Assembly (NCBI GenBank): GCA_022511075.1
Contig: JAFLSE010000001.1
Coordinates: 1-64,000 of the forward strand
Origin: Prevotella sp.
GTDB lineage: Bacteria > Bacteroidota > Bacteroidia > Bacteroidales > Bacteroidaceae
Direction: 5' to 3'
Length of the DNA stretch: 64,000 bases
The first letter of the stretch is position 1; every line of letters begins with the position of its first letter. The position numbers and the translations under genes are program-made. Below, in pieces: positions 46,545 through 56,358 of this stretch. Under the pieces are notes generated by a model. That model saw only the letters and a list, made by a program, of their open reading frames with translations. It was not told where the DNA came from and ran no database searches.

Positions 46545-47657
46545 ATGGCTAAAAAGAAATATACATTCATAGATTTATTTGCTGGTATAGGTGGATTTCA
46601 TACTGCAATGCATAGCGTTGGGGCTAAGTGTGTATTTGCCAGCGAATGGGATAAGAATGCAAGATTATCATATGAGGCAAACTATATAAATATAGAGCCG
46701 AAACTTTTCAAAAAAAATAAAAAAGGAGAGTATTTGTACTTCAATGAAGATATAAATGATATAATACCATCAAAAGTTCCTAATTTCGATATTTGTTGTG
46801 GAGGATTCCCGTGCCAACCGTTTTCAGTTGCTGGATTGAAAAGAGGATTTGAGGATACAAGAGGAACGTTATTTTTTAACATTGCCAACCTCGTTAGAGA
46901 AAAGATAAAGGCAGGTCATCCTCCACGAGTGTTATTTCTGGAGAATGTTAGAGGACTGAAGAATCATGACAAAGGAAAAACACTTCAAGTTATTTTAGCT
47001 ACACTTGAAGAACTTGGATATAAATATTCTATAGAAGTATTGAATGCTAAGTATTTTGGAGTGCCTCAAAATCGTGAACGCCTATTTATTATGGCGTGGT
47101 ATAAAGATATAGTAAAAATAGATTCGTTTAGATTCCCTTATGGAATAAATAAAAATGGTGCAACTATCTATGATAAAGCGCAATTGAAAGAAGGAACACT
47201 TGCAACTAAAGTTTCAGATATATTTGAACCTGTAGATGTAACTTGTTCTTTTACAATTAGTGACAAAATGTGGGAAGGGCATAAAGCTCGAAAAGAGCGA
47301 AATCGGATGAACGGAAAAGGTTTTGGCTTCTCATTGTTTACTGGTAATTGTAATTACACAAGTACAATTTCAGCCCGTTATTGGAAAGATGGTAGTGAAA
47401 TTCTTATAGACCAATCAGATTTGGGACTTAATCCTCGAACACTAACTCCTGTTGAAGCAGGAAGACTTCAAGGATATCGAATTTTGGGCAACGGATGGGC
47501 GTACCCAGAATGTGCAAATAATCAGAATTATAATGCATCTAATCCTGAATTTAGAATAGTTGTTTCTAAAAAAGAAGCCTATCATCAGTTTGGGAATAGC
47601 GTAGCAATCCCTGTTATAAAGAGACTTGCGGAAGAAATTATGAAACAATTGATGTAA
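46545..47657 (+). CDS. DNA cytosine C5 methyltransferase
   Basis: A 370-residue enzyme with all expected motifs: motif I FIDLFAGIGGFHTA, motif IV GGFPCQPFSVAGLKRGFEDTRG with the catalytic cysteine, motif VI FLENVRGL, motif VIII QNRERLF, motif IX TPVEAGRLQG and motif X YHQFGNSVA. It transfers a methyl group from S-adenosylmethionine to C5 of cytosine in a target that cannot be read here. It protects host DNA from the McrBC/LlaJI-like nuclease genes that follow directly, and Vsr at the end corrects T-G mismatches from deaminated 5-methylcytosine. Composition is AT-rich. Confidence 0.95.
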   Translation: MAKKKYTFIDLFAGIGGFHTAMHSVGAKCVFASEWDKNARLSYEANYINIEPKLFKKNKKGEYLYFNEDINDIIPSKVPNFDICCGGFPCQPFSVAGLKRGFEDTRGTLFFNIANLVREKIKAGHPPRVLFLENVRGLKNHDKGKTLQVILATLEELGYKYSIEVLNAKYFGVPQNRERLFIMAWYKDIVKIDSFRFPYGINKNGATIYDKAQLKEGTLATKVSDIFEPVDVTCSFTISDKMWEGHKARKERNRMNGKGFGFSLFTGNCNYTSTISARYWKDGSEILIDQSDLGLNPRTLTPVEAGRLQGYRILGNGWAYPECANNQNYNASNPEFRIVVSKKEAYHQFGNSVAIPVIKRLAEEIMKQLM

Positions 47658-47658
47658 T

Positions 47659-49497
47659 ATGGAAGAATTAAGAGATTTAAAACAGATTTGTAGCTTAGCC
47701 GCTAATCGTTTCAACCAATATGGTGGAAACGATTTTATCTTGCCCCAAATGTTTAAAGAGCAAGTTAAGGAAATTTATAGTAGTACTATAACATATAATG
47801 AATATTCTGCTGTTATTGAAACCAAAGGTACGCAAAATGGAGTATTGAATATTTTTCTTCCTAACCAATGGTTTTATATTGCATCTTATTTTACTGATTT
47901 TTATAATGAATTGCAAAGATATAAGAAAGAGGCTTTAAAAGTTGTTTCAAAGGAAAGGTTAAAGATTCTTAATGGTTCAACCTTAACCGCGCAAGAAGAG
48001 ATTAAACTGCAACGATTGCCTTTGAATGAAACTTCAAAGTCTTATCTTATAAAATTCATTACCGATTATTCTTGGTGGAATGGAGGAAAAACAATAGACC
48101 GAGGCGATTTTTATGTGTCACCGATATTAAATAGTGCAAAATTAGTAAATGCATCCCAATCATATGTTGCGGATTTATGCGCATTTCTTTCCGATAAAAC
48201 AGAATTAGTAAAAGCGATTATTTCTGGAGAAGAAGCTGCATCTCATGCTATTAATAACGAAAAGAGTGTTTCCAGTTTCCAACAGATTTTTTATGGTGCT
48301 CCAGGTACGGGGAAATCAAATACCATCAAGAAAGAAACTGCTAATGCAGAAAAAGATGGAAGAGTTATTCGCACGACTTTCCACCCAGACAGTGACTATT
48401 CTACATTTGTGGGTGCATACAAGCCTACAATGGACAAACAAATGAAACAGTTAAGAATGAATCTGTCGTTGGAAGACATTGCAAAAGAATTGGGAGGATA
48501 TTACAATGATAACAAGTTAGGGAAAATAGGTGGTATTCAGAAATTTTGTTTAGACTATTACAAATACATTGACGGTGAATATATGAGTGTCAATGTAAGT
48601 AAATTGCTGGAACTGGCAGGAGTTCCCGAAACATATAGCGTTGAGATAAATAAATACCTAAAGTTTTGCCAACAATTGCCTAAGCAAGATGATAGCAAGA
48701 TAATTTATACTTTCTGTCCGCAAGCCTTTACTAATGCATACGTGAAGGCTTGGAGCACTGAAGAAAAAGTATATTTGGTTATTGAAGAGATTAACCGAGG
48801 TAACTGTGCTCAAATATTTGGTGACTTATTCCAGTTGCTTGACCGTAAGAATGGTGTGTCAGAATATCCTGTAGAGGCGGATGCTGACCTGCAAATCTAT
48901 CTTCAGAAGGCATTGGCTGACACAACACGAGATATTCCCGAAGAAGTAAAATCGGGTAAGAAACTGATGTTACCTAATAATCTTTATATCTGGGCTACGA
49001 TGAATACCAGCGACCAGTCGCTCTTCCCCATTGACTCGGCTTTTAAACGTCGTTGGGAGTGGAAGTATATCAAGATTAAAGAAGGTAGAGACGAAAGTGG
49101 TAATAAGTTGGATTGGAAGGTCGACATCAAGATAGACGAGGAGGGGAATCAACTGTCCTGGTGGGAGTTCGTCAAGAAAATCAATGAGATTATTGCCTCC
49201 ATGACATCAAGTGCTGACAAACAACTTGGTTATTTCTTCTGCTGTGCCAAAGATGGAGTTATAGATGAAGAAACGTTTGTATCGAAAGTAATCTTCTATC
49301 TATGGAATGATGTGTTCAAGGATTATGGTTTTGAAGATGCTTCGTTGTTCCGCTATAAGGATAAAGAGGGAGTGGACCACGACCTGACATTCCCTGACTT
49401 CTATGATGAGGATGGTGATAAGGTAAACACAAAGCAGTTGGAGGACTTTGTAAAAAGAGTCATGGACTGGAAGAAAGAAAACGCAGAAAACGACTGA
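47659..49497 (+). CDS. McrB-like AAA NTPase (restriction subunit)
   Basis: A 612-residue protein. The N-terminal 200 residues are a probable DNA-binding region. The AAA+ domain starts with FYGAPGTGKSNT near residue 215. Walker B is LVIEEINRGNCAQIFGDLF, and the McrB-type MNTSDQSLFPIDSAFKRRW sensor/arginine segment is present. Like LlaJI R1 and McrB it would translocate DNA using GTP or ATP and drive cutting by the next subunit. The TGATG junction with the next gene has a 1-base overlap. It follows the methyltransferase by one base, so modification and restriction share a transcript. Confidence 0.92.
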   Translation: MEELRDLKQICSLAANRFNQYGGNDFILPQMFKEQVKEIYSSTITYNEYSAVIETKGTQNGVLNIFLPNQWFYIASYFTDFYNELQRYKKEALKVVSKERLKILNGSTLTAQEEIKLQRLPLNETSKSYLIKFITDYSWWNGGKTIDRGDFYVSPILNSAKLVNASQSYVADLCAFLSDKTELVKAIISGEEAASHAINNEKSVSSFQQIFYGAPGTGKSNTIKKETANAEKDGRVIRTTFHPDSDYSTFVGAYKPTMDKQMKQLRMNLSLEDIAKELGGYYNDNKLGKIGGIQKFCLDYYKYIDGEYMSVNVSKLLELAGVPETYSVEINKYLKFCQQLPKQDDSKIIYTFCPQAFTNAYVKAWSTEEKVYLVIEEINRGNCAQIFGDLFQLLDRKNGVSEYPVEADADLQIYLQKALADTTRDIPEEVKSGKKLMLPNNLYIWATMNTSDQSLFPIDSAFKRRWEWKYIKIKEGRDESGNKLDWKVDIKIDEEGNQLSWWEFVKKINEIIASMTSSADKQLGYFFCCAKDGVIDEETFVSKVIFYLWNDVFKDYGFEDASLFRYKDKEGVDHDLTFPDFYDEDGDKVNTKQLEDFVKRVMDWKKENAEND

Positions 49498-51854
49498 TGT
49501 ATATCCTATTTGAAGAACACCAATACGATAGCCGCCTTGTGGAGAACATCCTAAAAGACATCTATGTCTTGCAGGATGTGGACAAGAAGGTGAGCGTGCA
49601 GTATGTAGGCTATTTCTATAACCCGCATCTGCATGATTGTGTGTTCATTCTGCCGAAAGTGCTGCTGACGGAAAAGGAAACATTGGTTGGTATGGTATTG
49701 CCGACAGGTGAGGAGGTTGCGCCAGAGCAGGTGCTGACACCAAAAGGACAGGAGAAGCTGAGCAAGGAGTATAGGAAATTTATCTATGAATTTTCTGTCT
49801 GGATATATCGGGCATTGAACGTATTCTATAAGGCTAATCCACAGAGTAAGGCCATTCTTTATAAACGATTGCCACAAGCAGGAAGGGGTAGCAGACATCG
49901 AGCAAATACATATTTGGACATTGTCTTGTCACTTATCAGCTTCAATCAAGAGAATAGAGATTTCGTACTCTTCACTATTAAGAACTTACATAGGGGCAAT
50001 AACAAAATTAATTGGACACGTACTATCAACCATTCGCAGGCGTTCATTGAAGATGAAGATGTGGTGTATCTGAATCCCGTCAATAAGAAGCGCATCATCA
50101 ACTACGAAGAAGAGTTGTTTGTCATTTTCTTCAGTATTCTGAACTATCTGAATCAAGAGTATGGTTTCCGCACACCCATCAATATTCAGTACGACCTGAT
50201 AACGGGCAGGAAATTCCGTCAGTATCTACATGGTATGGGAAAGACAAGGCTGATGCAGATAAAGTATAAGTATTTCTCAGACAAGGCTCTGCAACTATGG
50301 GACTTATGCTATGCCTTTTTTGAAAACTCGTATCGCATCGCCATCAACACCCAGGCACAAGAATATATATTGGCAAAGAGTTTCAACGTGGTGTTTGAGG
50401 CTATGATAGATGAATTAATAGGCACACCACACAAGCATATACCAAAAGGACTTGCAGATCAAGATGATGGCAAGCGAGTAGACCACATATACACCGACTT
50501 GGCATTGACATCGGCTGATGCACAAATGAATAGGGAAGTGTATTACATAGGCGACAGTAAATATTACAAGAGTGGGCATTCGCTGACTTCAGAATCCATC
50601 TATAAGCAGTACACATACGCAAGGAATGTCATCCAGTGGAATGTCAATCTCTTCGCAGAAGACGATTCCCTGTTTGATAATAAGGAAAAGGAGCATCGAG
50701 AAGCAGACAAGGTTCGTTTTGATAATATACGCTTGCAAGATAATTCACTGACCGAAGGGTATGATGTGATTCCAAACTTTTTCATCAGTGCTTTTGTCTA
50801 CAAAGACCATACGTATAATGACGGGGAATATAATATTCGCAAACACACAACAAAGGATGGGGAGCATTGTACTAAGATGTCTTGTCAGTTTCCCGACAGA
50901 TTATTTGACCGTGATACTTTGTTTCTGTCGCAGTATGATGTGAATTTCCTCTATGTGCTTTTCTTGTATGCTCGCAACAAGGCTAATGAAAAGGCGTATT
51001 GGAAACAGCACGTGCGCAAGATATTCCGTGAGGAAATACGCGATGTGATTCGGCAAAAGTTTAAGATATATGCCATGAAAGCCCGATTGGGAGTAGATGG
51101 TGAACTATACTTGAAACAACATTTCTATGAACTTAACGGGCGAGTATTTCAGCCCTATGGCGAGGAGCGAAGTATGTTTTTTGCCTATGCTCAGACAAAA
51201 GATGAGGAAAAGCAGTCACAAGTACAGGCACAATACGATGAGTTATCCAAGTATTTCATCATTAAAGAGTGCAATATGGGGCAAGACCCACAGGAAATAC
51301 TTCGGGAAGACATCGAGCAAGACCTGGCTCAGCCTGTAGCCACTCCACAATGGCTGACTATTCACTATTTAGAGCGTGACTTGGGTCGTGGTGTTTTGGT
51401 AGGCTATTACAAGAATAAAGAGCAGTTGCAATGGATATTGGGCAACAATGACAAGGGTACGCTGGTTTATAATGTGCGTTTGCGATTGCAGGGCGACCAA
51501 GAAGTGAGGGATGGGTCGCACACGGAACATTTTTATAGGAAAATGAATATCCAGTTTGTCGTTCTTTATACCGATGATGCGGAAAAAACGGGCGAATATC
51601 GTGTATTCCATGTGAAAGATACTGCGGGAAAGGTGACAGAGGAAAGAATGCGTGATACATGGTATCCGCTTGATGTGAAAGGCAATTATTTCTTCTTCCG
51701 TTTTGACGAGGAAGTAAGTATCGGAAAGCTTAATATTGCGAAATTACTCCCTGATCTCCGAAGCAAACACAAAAGCGAGTTTGAAGAATATGTACCTGGA
51801 GAACCTATGTTTACGACAGCTAAAAGCGTTTTGAATTATAGGACAGGATTTTGA
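49497..51854 (+). CDS. LlaJI/McrC-like restriction endonuclease subunit
   Basis: A 785-residue protein. The nuclease region lies around residues 320-380: DGKRVDHIYTDLALTSADAQ then VYYIGDSKYYKSG, a PD-(D/E)xK pattern with D-S-K. The N-terminal part contains KLSKEYRKFIYEFSVWIYRALN, as in LlaJI R2 relatives. The long C-terminal part (DEVRDV... EDAEKTGEYRVF) is a probable target or partner region. It cuts DNA as a complex with the McrB-like protein. No homologue of the second LlaJI methyltransferase is present. Confidence 0.85.
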   Translation: MYILFEEHQYDSRLVENILKDIYVLQDVDKKVSVQYVGYFYNPHLHDCVFILPKVLLTEKETLVGMVLPTGEEVAPEQVLTPKGQEKLSKEYRKFIYEFSVWIYRALNVFYKANPQSKAILYKRLPQAGRGSRHRANTYLDIVLSLISFNQENRDFVLFTIKNLHRGNNKINWTRTINHSQAFIEDEDVVYLNPVNKKRIINYEEELFVIFFSILNYLNQEYGFRTPINIQYDLITGRKFRQYLHGMGKTRLMQIKYKYFSDKALQLWDLCYAFFENSYRIAINTQAQEYILAKSFNVVFEAMIDELIGTPHKHIPKGLADQDDGKRVDHIYTDLALTSADAQMNREVYYIGDSKYYKSGHSLTSESIYKQYTYARNVIQWNVNLFAEDDSLFDNKEKEHREADKVRFDNIRLQDNSLTEGYDVIPNFFISAFVYKDHTYNDGEYNIRKHTTKDGEHCTKMSCQFPDRLFDRDTLFLSQYDVNFLYVLFLYARNKANEKAYWKQHVRKIFREEIRDVIRQKFKIYAMKARLGVDGELYLKQHFYELNGRVFQPYGEERSMFFAYAQTKDEEKQSQVQAQYDELSKYFIIKECNMGQDPQEILREDIEQDLAQPVATPQWLTIHYLERDLGRGVLVGYYKNKEQLQWILGNNDKGTLVYNVRLRLQGDQEVRDGSHTEHFYRKMNIQFVVLYTDDAEKTGEYRVFHVKDTAGKVTEERMRDTWYPLDVKGNYFFFRFDEEVSIGKLNIAKLLPDLRSKHKSEFEEYVPGEPMFTTAKSVLNYRTGF

Positions 51855-51877
51855 TATAATACCAACACAGCTTTAGA

Positions 51878-52411
51878 ATGACCGACACCCTTAATTCACA
51901 ACAACGCCATGCTAATATGGCAGCAATCCACGGCAAGGACACGAAACCGGAGATGATAGTGAGACGATATCTGTGGAGTCACGGATTTCGTTATAGGCTT
52001 AACCATCCGGGATTGCCAGGGAAGCCTGATGTGGTATTGAGGAAATACAGGACGTGCGTATTTGTGAATGGATGCTTTTGGCACGGACATCTCGTGGATA
52101 TGCAACAATCAGAGATAGAGAATTCGGAATGCTGTAAGATTCCAAAATCAAATACTAACTTCTGGGTGAAGAAGATAAGGAGGAATCAGGAGCGCGATCG
52201 CATTGTGCAACAAAAACTTGCGGCGATGGGTTGGCACAGCATAACGATATGGGAATGCGAACTGAAGCCAGCAATAAGGGAAAAGACATTGGAGTCGCTG
52301 GCATATACGCTCAACAGGATTTTCCTTCAGGATCATAGCGTGAGATGGTATGGGATACCAGACGAAGAACCTATGATAGCTGCGGAAGAACTGCCTTCCA
52401 ACAACCAATAA
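51878..52411 (+). CDS. vsr: Very short patch repair endonuclease Vsr
   Basis: A 177-residue protein. AAIHGKDTKPEMIVRRYLWSHGFRYRLNH, then GKPDVVLRKYRTCVFVNGCFWHGH (zinc and catalytic residues) and FWVKKIRRNQERDR match Vsr. It nicks next to T-G mismatches produced by deamination of 5-methylcytosine. Placement right after the cytosine methyltransferase cassette fits this. It is 23 bases after the nuclease gene and ends the island; the next gene has its own promoter. Confidence 0.93.
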   Translation: MTDTLNSQQRHANMAAIHGKDTKPEMIVRRYLWSHGFRYRLNHPGLPGKPDVVLRKYRTCVFVNGCFWHGHLVDMQQSEIENSECCKIPKSNTNFWVKKIRRNQERDRIVQQKLAAMGWHSITIWECELKPAIREKTLESLAYTLNRIFLQDHSVRWYGIPDEEPMIAAEELPSNNQ

Positions 52412-52456
52412 AAACGAGAAATAGGGAATTTCCTAAATGATTTTCGGGGAATACCC

Positions 52457-52488
52457 TTTGCTGTTTTGAGGAAAAACAAGTATCTTTG
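52457..52488 (+). promoter_or_regulatory. Promoter of the glycine-zipper lipoprotein
   Basis: TTTG (52457-52460) and TATCTTTG (52481-52488) have a 20-base spacer. The start codon is 27 bases downstream. Confidence 0.75.
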
Positions 52489-52515
52489 CACCGTGAACAA
52501 TAAAATGATTGTGAT

Positions 52516-53184
52516 ATGAAAAAGGTTAGTATATGGATTGTGGGTGCAACTTTGCTCGTGACCAGTTGCGGCACTTATGCAGGACAAGGTGCATACGCAG
52601 GAGCTTCGTTCGGTTCTGTACTCGGTTCTGCCATTGGCGGAATCTCGGGCGGTTGGCGAGGCAGCGACATTGGCACAGTGGTGGGTATGGCCGGTGGTGC
52701 TGCCGTGGGAGCTGCAATTGGCTCTGCTGCCGACAAGAAACAGCAGGAGAGAATGGACGGCTACTATAATCGACCTGAACAGCGCGAACGTCAGTATGCG
52801 AGAGTGCAGCCTGTTTCTAATAACAGTGTGTCTAACGATATCGTTATACGCCACGCCCGTTTCATTGACGCAAACAACGACGGCATATTGAAGGCTGGCG
52901 AGGAATGCAAGATTACCTTCGAAATAATGAACCATACCAATCATACACTATTTGATGTACAGCCTACTGTGTATGACGTAACAGGCAACAAACACCTGCA
53001 CATTTCGCCTAATTTGCTTATAGAGAGTATTGCCCCAAATAGTGGCGTGCGCTATACCGCCACAGTGCTTGCAGGCAAGAAACTAAAAGACGGTACGGTA
53101 AAGATAAGAGTTGGTGCCACGTTAGGCTATCAAGGAATCAGTGCCAATGAGCAAGAATTAACACTTGTAACAAGAAGAAAATAA
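52516..53184 (+). CDS. Glycine-zipper lipoprotein
   Basis: A 222-residue lipoprotein with signal MKKVSIWIVGATLLVTSC. Glycine-zipper repeats follow (AYAGASFGSVLGSAIGGISGG, VVGMAGGAAVGAAIGSAAD), a charged linker (QQERMDGYYNRPEQRERQY), and a C-terminal beta-sandwich-like domain (IVIRHARFIDANNDGILKAGEECKITFEI). Probably anchored in the outer membrane; the glycine zipper can pack into membranes. Function unknown. It ends in a strong bidirectional terminator. Confidence 0.85.
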   Translation: MKKVSIWIVGATLLVTSCGTYAGQGAYAGASFGSVLGSAIGGISGGWRGSDIGTVVGMAGGAAVGAAIGSAADKKQQERMDGYYNRPEQRERQYARVQPVSNNSVSNDIVIRHARFIDANNDGILKAGEECKITFEIMNHTNHTLFDVQPTVYDVTGNKHLHISPNLLIESIAPNSGVRYTATVLAGKKLKDGTVKIRVGATLGYQGISANEQELTLVTRRK

Positions 53185-53224
53185 CAAATAAGGCTTCCCC
53201 GAAAAATAGAGGAAGCCTTATTTG
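53185..53224. terminator. Bidirectional terminator
   Basis: CAAATAAGGCTTCC (53185-53198) pairs over 14 bases with GGAAGCCTTATTTG (53211-53224) across a 12-base loop. It ends the lipoprotein transcript and the opposite agmatine operon. Confidence 0.88.
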
Positions 53225-53246
53225 TATACTCATATCCTTTATACAC

Positions 53247-54131
53247 TTAATCCAAGAAGCGTTTGCAAAGACCAGAGAACTCCTCTATGCGGCGGTCGCG
53301 GAGGAATGGCCACCAGCGGCGCACCTGCTCACTGTGGTCGAGGTCGATGCTTACGATGATGCTCTCTTCTTCGTCGGGAGAGGCCTCGTAGAGTATTTCG
53401 CCCTGTGGACCTGCAACAAAAGATGTTCCCCAGAAGTCGATACCCTCGGTCTGTCCTGACGGGTCTGGCTCAAAGCCTACACGATTGACGGCAATGACGG
53501 GCAGTCCGTTTGCTACGGCGTGTCCGCGCTGAACGGTCTGCCATGCACGACGCTGACGCTCTTGCTCATCAGCAGAATCGTTGGCGGCATAGCCTATGGC
53601 GGTGGGATAGATGAGCATCTCCGCACCTGCAAGAGCCATGAGACGGGCACCTTCAGGATACCACTGGTCCCAACATACCTGCACGCCTAACACGCCTACG
53701 GAGGTCTTTATGGGGTGGAAGCCCAAGTCGCCGGGAGTGAAATAGAATTTTTCGTAATATGCAGGGTCGTCGGGAATGTGCATCTTGCGGTAAGTTCCGG
53801 CAATAGAGCCGTCGTGCTCTATCACCACGGCGGTGTTGTGGTAAAGACCTGCAGCGCGCTTCTCGAAAAGCGAGGTGACGATAACGACACCGTATGTGCG
53901 TGCAAGGTCACCGAAGAGTTGCGTGCTCGGACCGGGAATAGTCTCTGCAAGGTTGAAATTATCCACATCTTCCACTTGGCAGAAATAAAGCGAGTTGTGC
54001 AGTTCCTGCAACACTATGAGTTGCGCACCACGCTTGGCGAGGTCGGCTACGCCCTCTGCTAATCTTATCACGTTTGTCTTGCGGTCGGCAACATTGTGCT
54101 GTTGCAAGAAACCTATCTTCAGTTTTCTCAT
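53247..54131 (-). CDS. aguB: N-carbamoylputrescine amidase
   Basis: A 294-residue nitrilase-family enzyme started at MRKLKIGFLQQHN, because that ATG overlaps the stop of aguA (ATGA). A start at 54155 would lie inside aguA. The catalytic set is E in LIVLQELHNSLYF, K in HIPDDPAYYEKFYFTPG preceded by GTYRKMHIP, and C in GVQVCWDQWYPEGARLMALAGAE. It converts N-carbamoylputrescine to putrescine, ammonia and CO2. It is the last gene of the operon, ended by the terminator at 53185-53224. Confidence 0.93.
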   Translation of the reverse strand: MRKLKIGFLQQHNVADRKTNVIRLAEGVADLAKRGAQLIVLQELHNSLYFCQVEDVDNFNLAETIPGPSTQLFGDLARTYGVVIVTSLFEKRAAGLYHNTAVVIEHDGSIAGTYRKMHIPDDPAYYEKFYFTPGDLGFHPIKTSVGVLGVQVCWDQWYPEGARLMALAGAEMLIYPTAIGYAANDSADEQERQRRAWQTVQRGHAVANGLPVIAVNRVGFEPDPSGQTEGIDFWGTSFVAGPQGEILYEASPDEEESIIVSIDLDHSEQVRRWWPFLRDRRIEEFSGLCKRFLD

Positions 54132-55162
54132 TTTGGAAATTGCATTGTGCAGCAATGGATTGACCCGTGCTGCCTGATTATTTGTATACTGTCTATCTCT
54201 ACCATTTCGCGGTCGGGGAAAGCCTCGGCTATTATTTCCACTGCCTTGCGGTCGGTTTCTGGCTGTCCGTATGTTGGCACGAGCACCGCATTGTTTATTA
54301 TCAGGAAATTGGCGTATGTTGCCGGCAAACGCTCACCGTCTATTACGATGGGCGCAGGCGTTGGCAGACGCAAAAGACGATAGGGTTTTCCATCGGCGGT
54401 GCGCAAGGCTTTGAGTTCCTGTTCCATTGCACAGAGTTCTTGATATTGCTCGTCATCGGCATCGTCGCAGCCTATATATAATAAGGTGTCGTCGGGAGCA
54501 ATCCTCACGAGAGTGTCTATATGCCCGTCGGTGTCGTCGCCTATAAGAGTGCCGTGGTCAAGCCAAACAATACGCTTGGCATGCAGGCGACGTTTCAGTT
54601 CGTTCTCGATTTCTTCCTTTCCGAGCGGTTGATTGCGATTGGGGGCAAGAAGGCATTGCGAGGTTGTGAATATAGTGCCTTGTCCGTCACTCTCTATTGC
54701 ACCGCCTTCAAGCACGAAGTCGAGATGACTTTCATACTCGCCGTCAATTACCTCCATATCGTAAAGGTTGCGGTTTATGGCGTTGTCGTTATCTGCCTCA
54801 AACTTATCTCCCCAACCGTTAAAGCAGAAGTCAAGACGGCGTTTGCTGCCGTCGGGAGAAACAAGGGTAATAAAACCGTGGTCGCGTGCCCACGTGTCGT
54901 CGGTGGGGCATTCCACCACCATAATGTCGCAGCCTGGTGCTTCCTCGCATATCCGCTCCACAACATCGTCGAGAGCATCGGCATCGGGTGCTACAATCAA
55001 TAGTTTTTCGCGCTTGGCTATTTCCGCCGCCATACGGATATATACATCCGTAATCTCCGGAAGCATATAAGCCCAGTCGGTGGCGGCATGCGGCCAAGTG
55101 AGTTGCACGCAATCCTGTTCCGCCCATTCAGCAGGCAACACAAACATATCTTTTTCCATCAT
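54128..55162 (-). CDS. aguA: Agmatine deiminase
   Basis: A 344-residue guanidine-modifying enzyme converting agmatine to N-carbamoylputrescine. Visible are LTWPHAATDWAYMLPEITDVY, TDDTWARDHGF, FVLEGGAIESDGQGT, H in DDTDGHIDTLVR, and the catalytic cysteine in GSIHCCTMQFPK at the end. Its start overlaps the stop of the upstream ABC-2 permease by 4 bases and its stop overlaps aguB. Alternative ATG start one codon later. Confidence 0.95.
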   Translation of the reverse strand: MMEKDMFVLPAEWAEQDCVQLTWPHAATDWAYMLPEITDVYIRMAAEIAKREKLLIVAPDADALDDVVERICEEAPGCDIMVVECPTDDTWARDHGFITLVSPDGSKRRLDFCFNGWGDKFEADNDNAINRNLYDMEVIDGEYESHLDFVLEGGAIESDGQGTIFTTSQCLLAPNRNQPLGKEEIENELKRRLHAKRIVWLDHGTLIGDDTDGHIDTLVRIAPDDTLLYIGCDDADDEQYQELCAMEQELKALRTADGKPYRLLRLPTPAPIVIDGERLPATYANFLIINNAVLVPTYGQPETDRKAVEIIAEAFPDREMVEIDSIQIIRQHGSIHCCTMQFPK

Positions 55163-56358
55163 TTACTTATATCTTTCATTCTGTTACGCACCACGATGCA
55201 AGCCACCGCGAAATAAACCGCAACCTGCACCCACAATGCCCTAAACTCCACGATGCAGTCGGCAAGCGTAGCCCCCATTGTGTTCATTCGCACGAAGGAG
55301 CGGACACCGAACGTTGACGGGAACAGCCACGCAACACACTGCCACAGCCACGGCATATTGCTTTGCGGCCAAGACACACCAGACAGGAATAGCAATGGTA
55401 TAGATGTGAACACCACGATTAACAACACGTTTTCGCGCTGATACACAAGCACCGATACTACAAAGGCGAAGAATATGCAGGCGAGTATGTAGGGCAGCAT
55501 AATGGCGAGTAACGGCAACGGCTGCGCCAACGATACGAAGCCGAAAAGCCTCGGCACTATCACCGTGAGATAAGTACAAACGAGCATAAACACCATGAAA
55601 TAGCACAGACTCTTGCCGAGCAGGACACTAAGCGTGCCAAAGCCCTGCGAACGCAACTCACGGTATTCGGCATAATGCCCATGTTCACGCGCCGTGCCGG
55701 CAAGCATACCAATGCCGAGCAAAAGCACCTGCTGCAATATAAGCACCAGCACGGCAGGGAGAATGAAATTGCCATAGCCCTCCGAGGGGTTGAATATCGC
55801 AACCTCGTGGAAAGCAAGGGGGCGCATGGTTATCTCGTCTTCACGATGGGTGAAGTTGCCCGACATGCTTACCTGTATCCTGCCGTTCATCTCTCCACTT
55901 ACGGCAGTGGCAGTCTGGAATATCGCCTTATATGTGAGCATGAGGCTCATGTCGGTATATACGGCTATGCGCGACTGCTCCATGCGGTTGAGTCGTGTGG
56001 CAAAGTCGGCAGGTATGTGATATATGCCCCTTGCCTTTTGTTCACCCACCATTCTCTTTGCCTCTTCCATGTCAGCAGCGTATGCCACCACGCTCACCTC
56101 GGCAGTAGCATCGCACTTGCGGCAGAACTCGCGGCTCAGTCCGGATCGCGAATCGTCAACAACCACCACAGGCACTTCCTTTACCGTCTCGTTGTTGTAT
56201 ATCCACGAATAGAGCAGCGGATAGCCCAACGGCAGGAGAATGAAAAAGAGAAGCATAGCCTCGTCCTTGAAAATGCATCGCATCTCCGTTGCCCACACAT
56301 CACACAGGTTTCTGATTCCCTGCACCATGCCGCCGAATATGTTTCTGATAGTACTCAT
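55159..56358 (-). CDS. ABC-2 type export permease 2
   Basis: A 399-residue inner-membrane permease of the YhhJ/YbhR type: an N-terminal helix (AMLLFFILLPLGYPLLYSWIY), a large extracytoplasmic domain with VVVVDDSRSGLS, then five helices (FILPAVLVLILQQVLLLGIG ...). This fold forms the membrane half of drug exporters. Together with the similar gene upstream (4-base overlap), HlyD and TolC it makes a tripartite exporter. No ATP-binding subunit is encoded in the operon. The substrate is unknown. Confidence 0.88.
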   Translation of the reverse strand: MSTIRNIFGGMVQGIRNLCDVWATEMRCIFKDEAMLLFFILLPLGYPLLYSWIYNNETVKEVPVVVVDDSRSGLSREFCRKCDATAEVSVVAYAADMEEAKRMVGEQKARGIYHIPADFATRLNRMEQSRIAVYTDMSLMLTYKAIFQTATAVSGEMNGRIQVSMSGNFTHREDEITMRPLAFHEVAIFNPSEGYGNFILPAVLVLILQQVLLLGIGMLAGTAREHGHYAEYRELRSQGFGTLSVLLGKSLCYFMVFMLVCTYLTVIVPRLFGFVSLAQPLPLLAIMLPYILACIFFAFVVSVLVYQRENVLLIVVFTSIPLLFLSGVSWPQSNMPWLWQCVAWLFPSTFGVRSFVRMNTMGATLADCIVEFRALWVQVAVYFAVACIVVRNRMKDISK

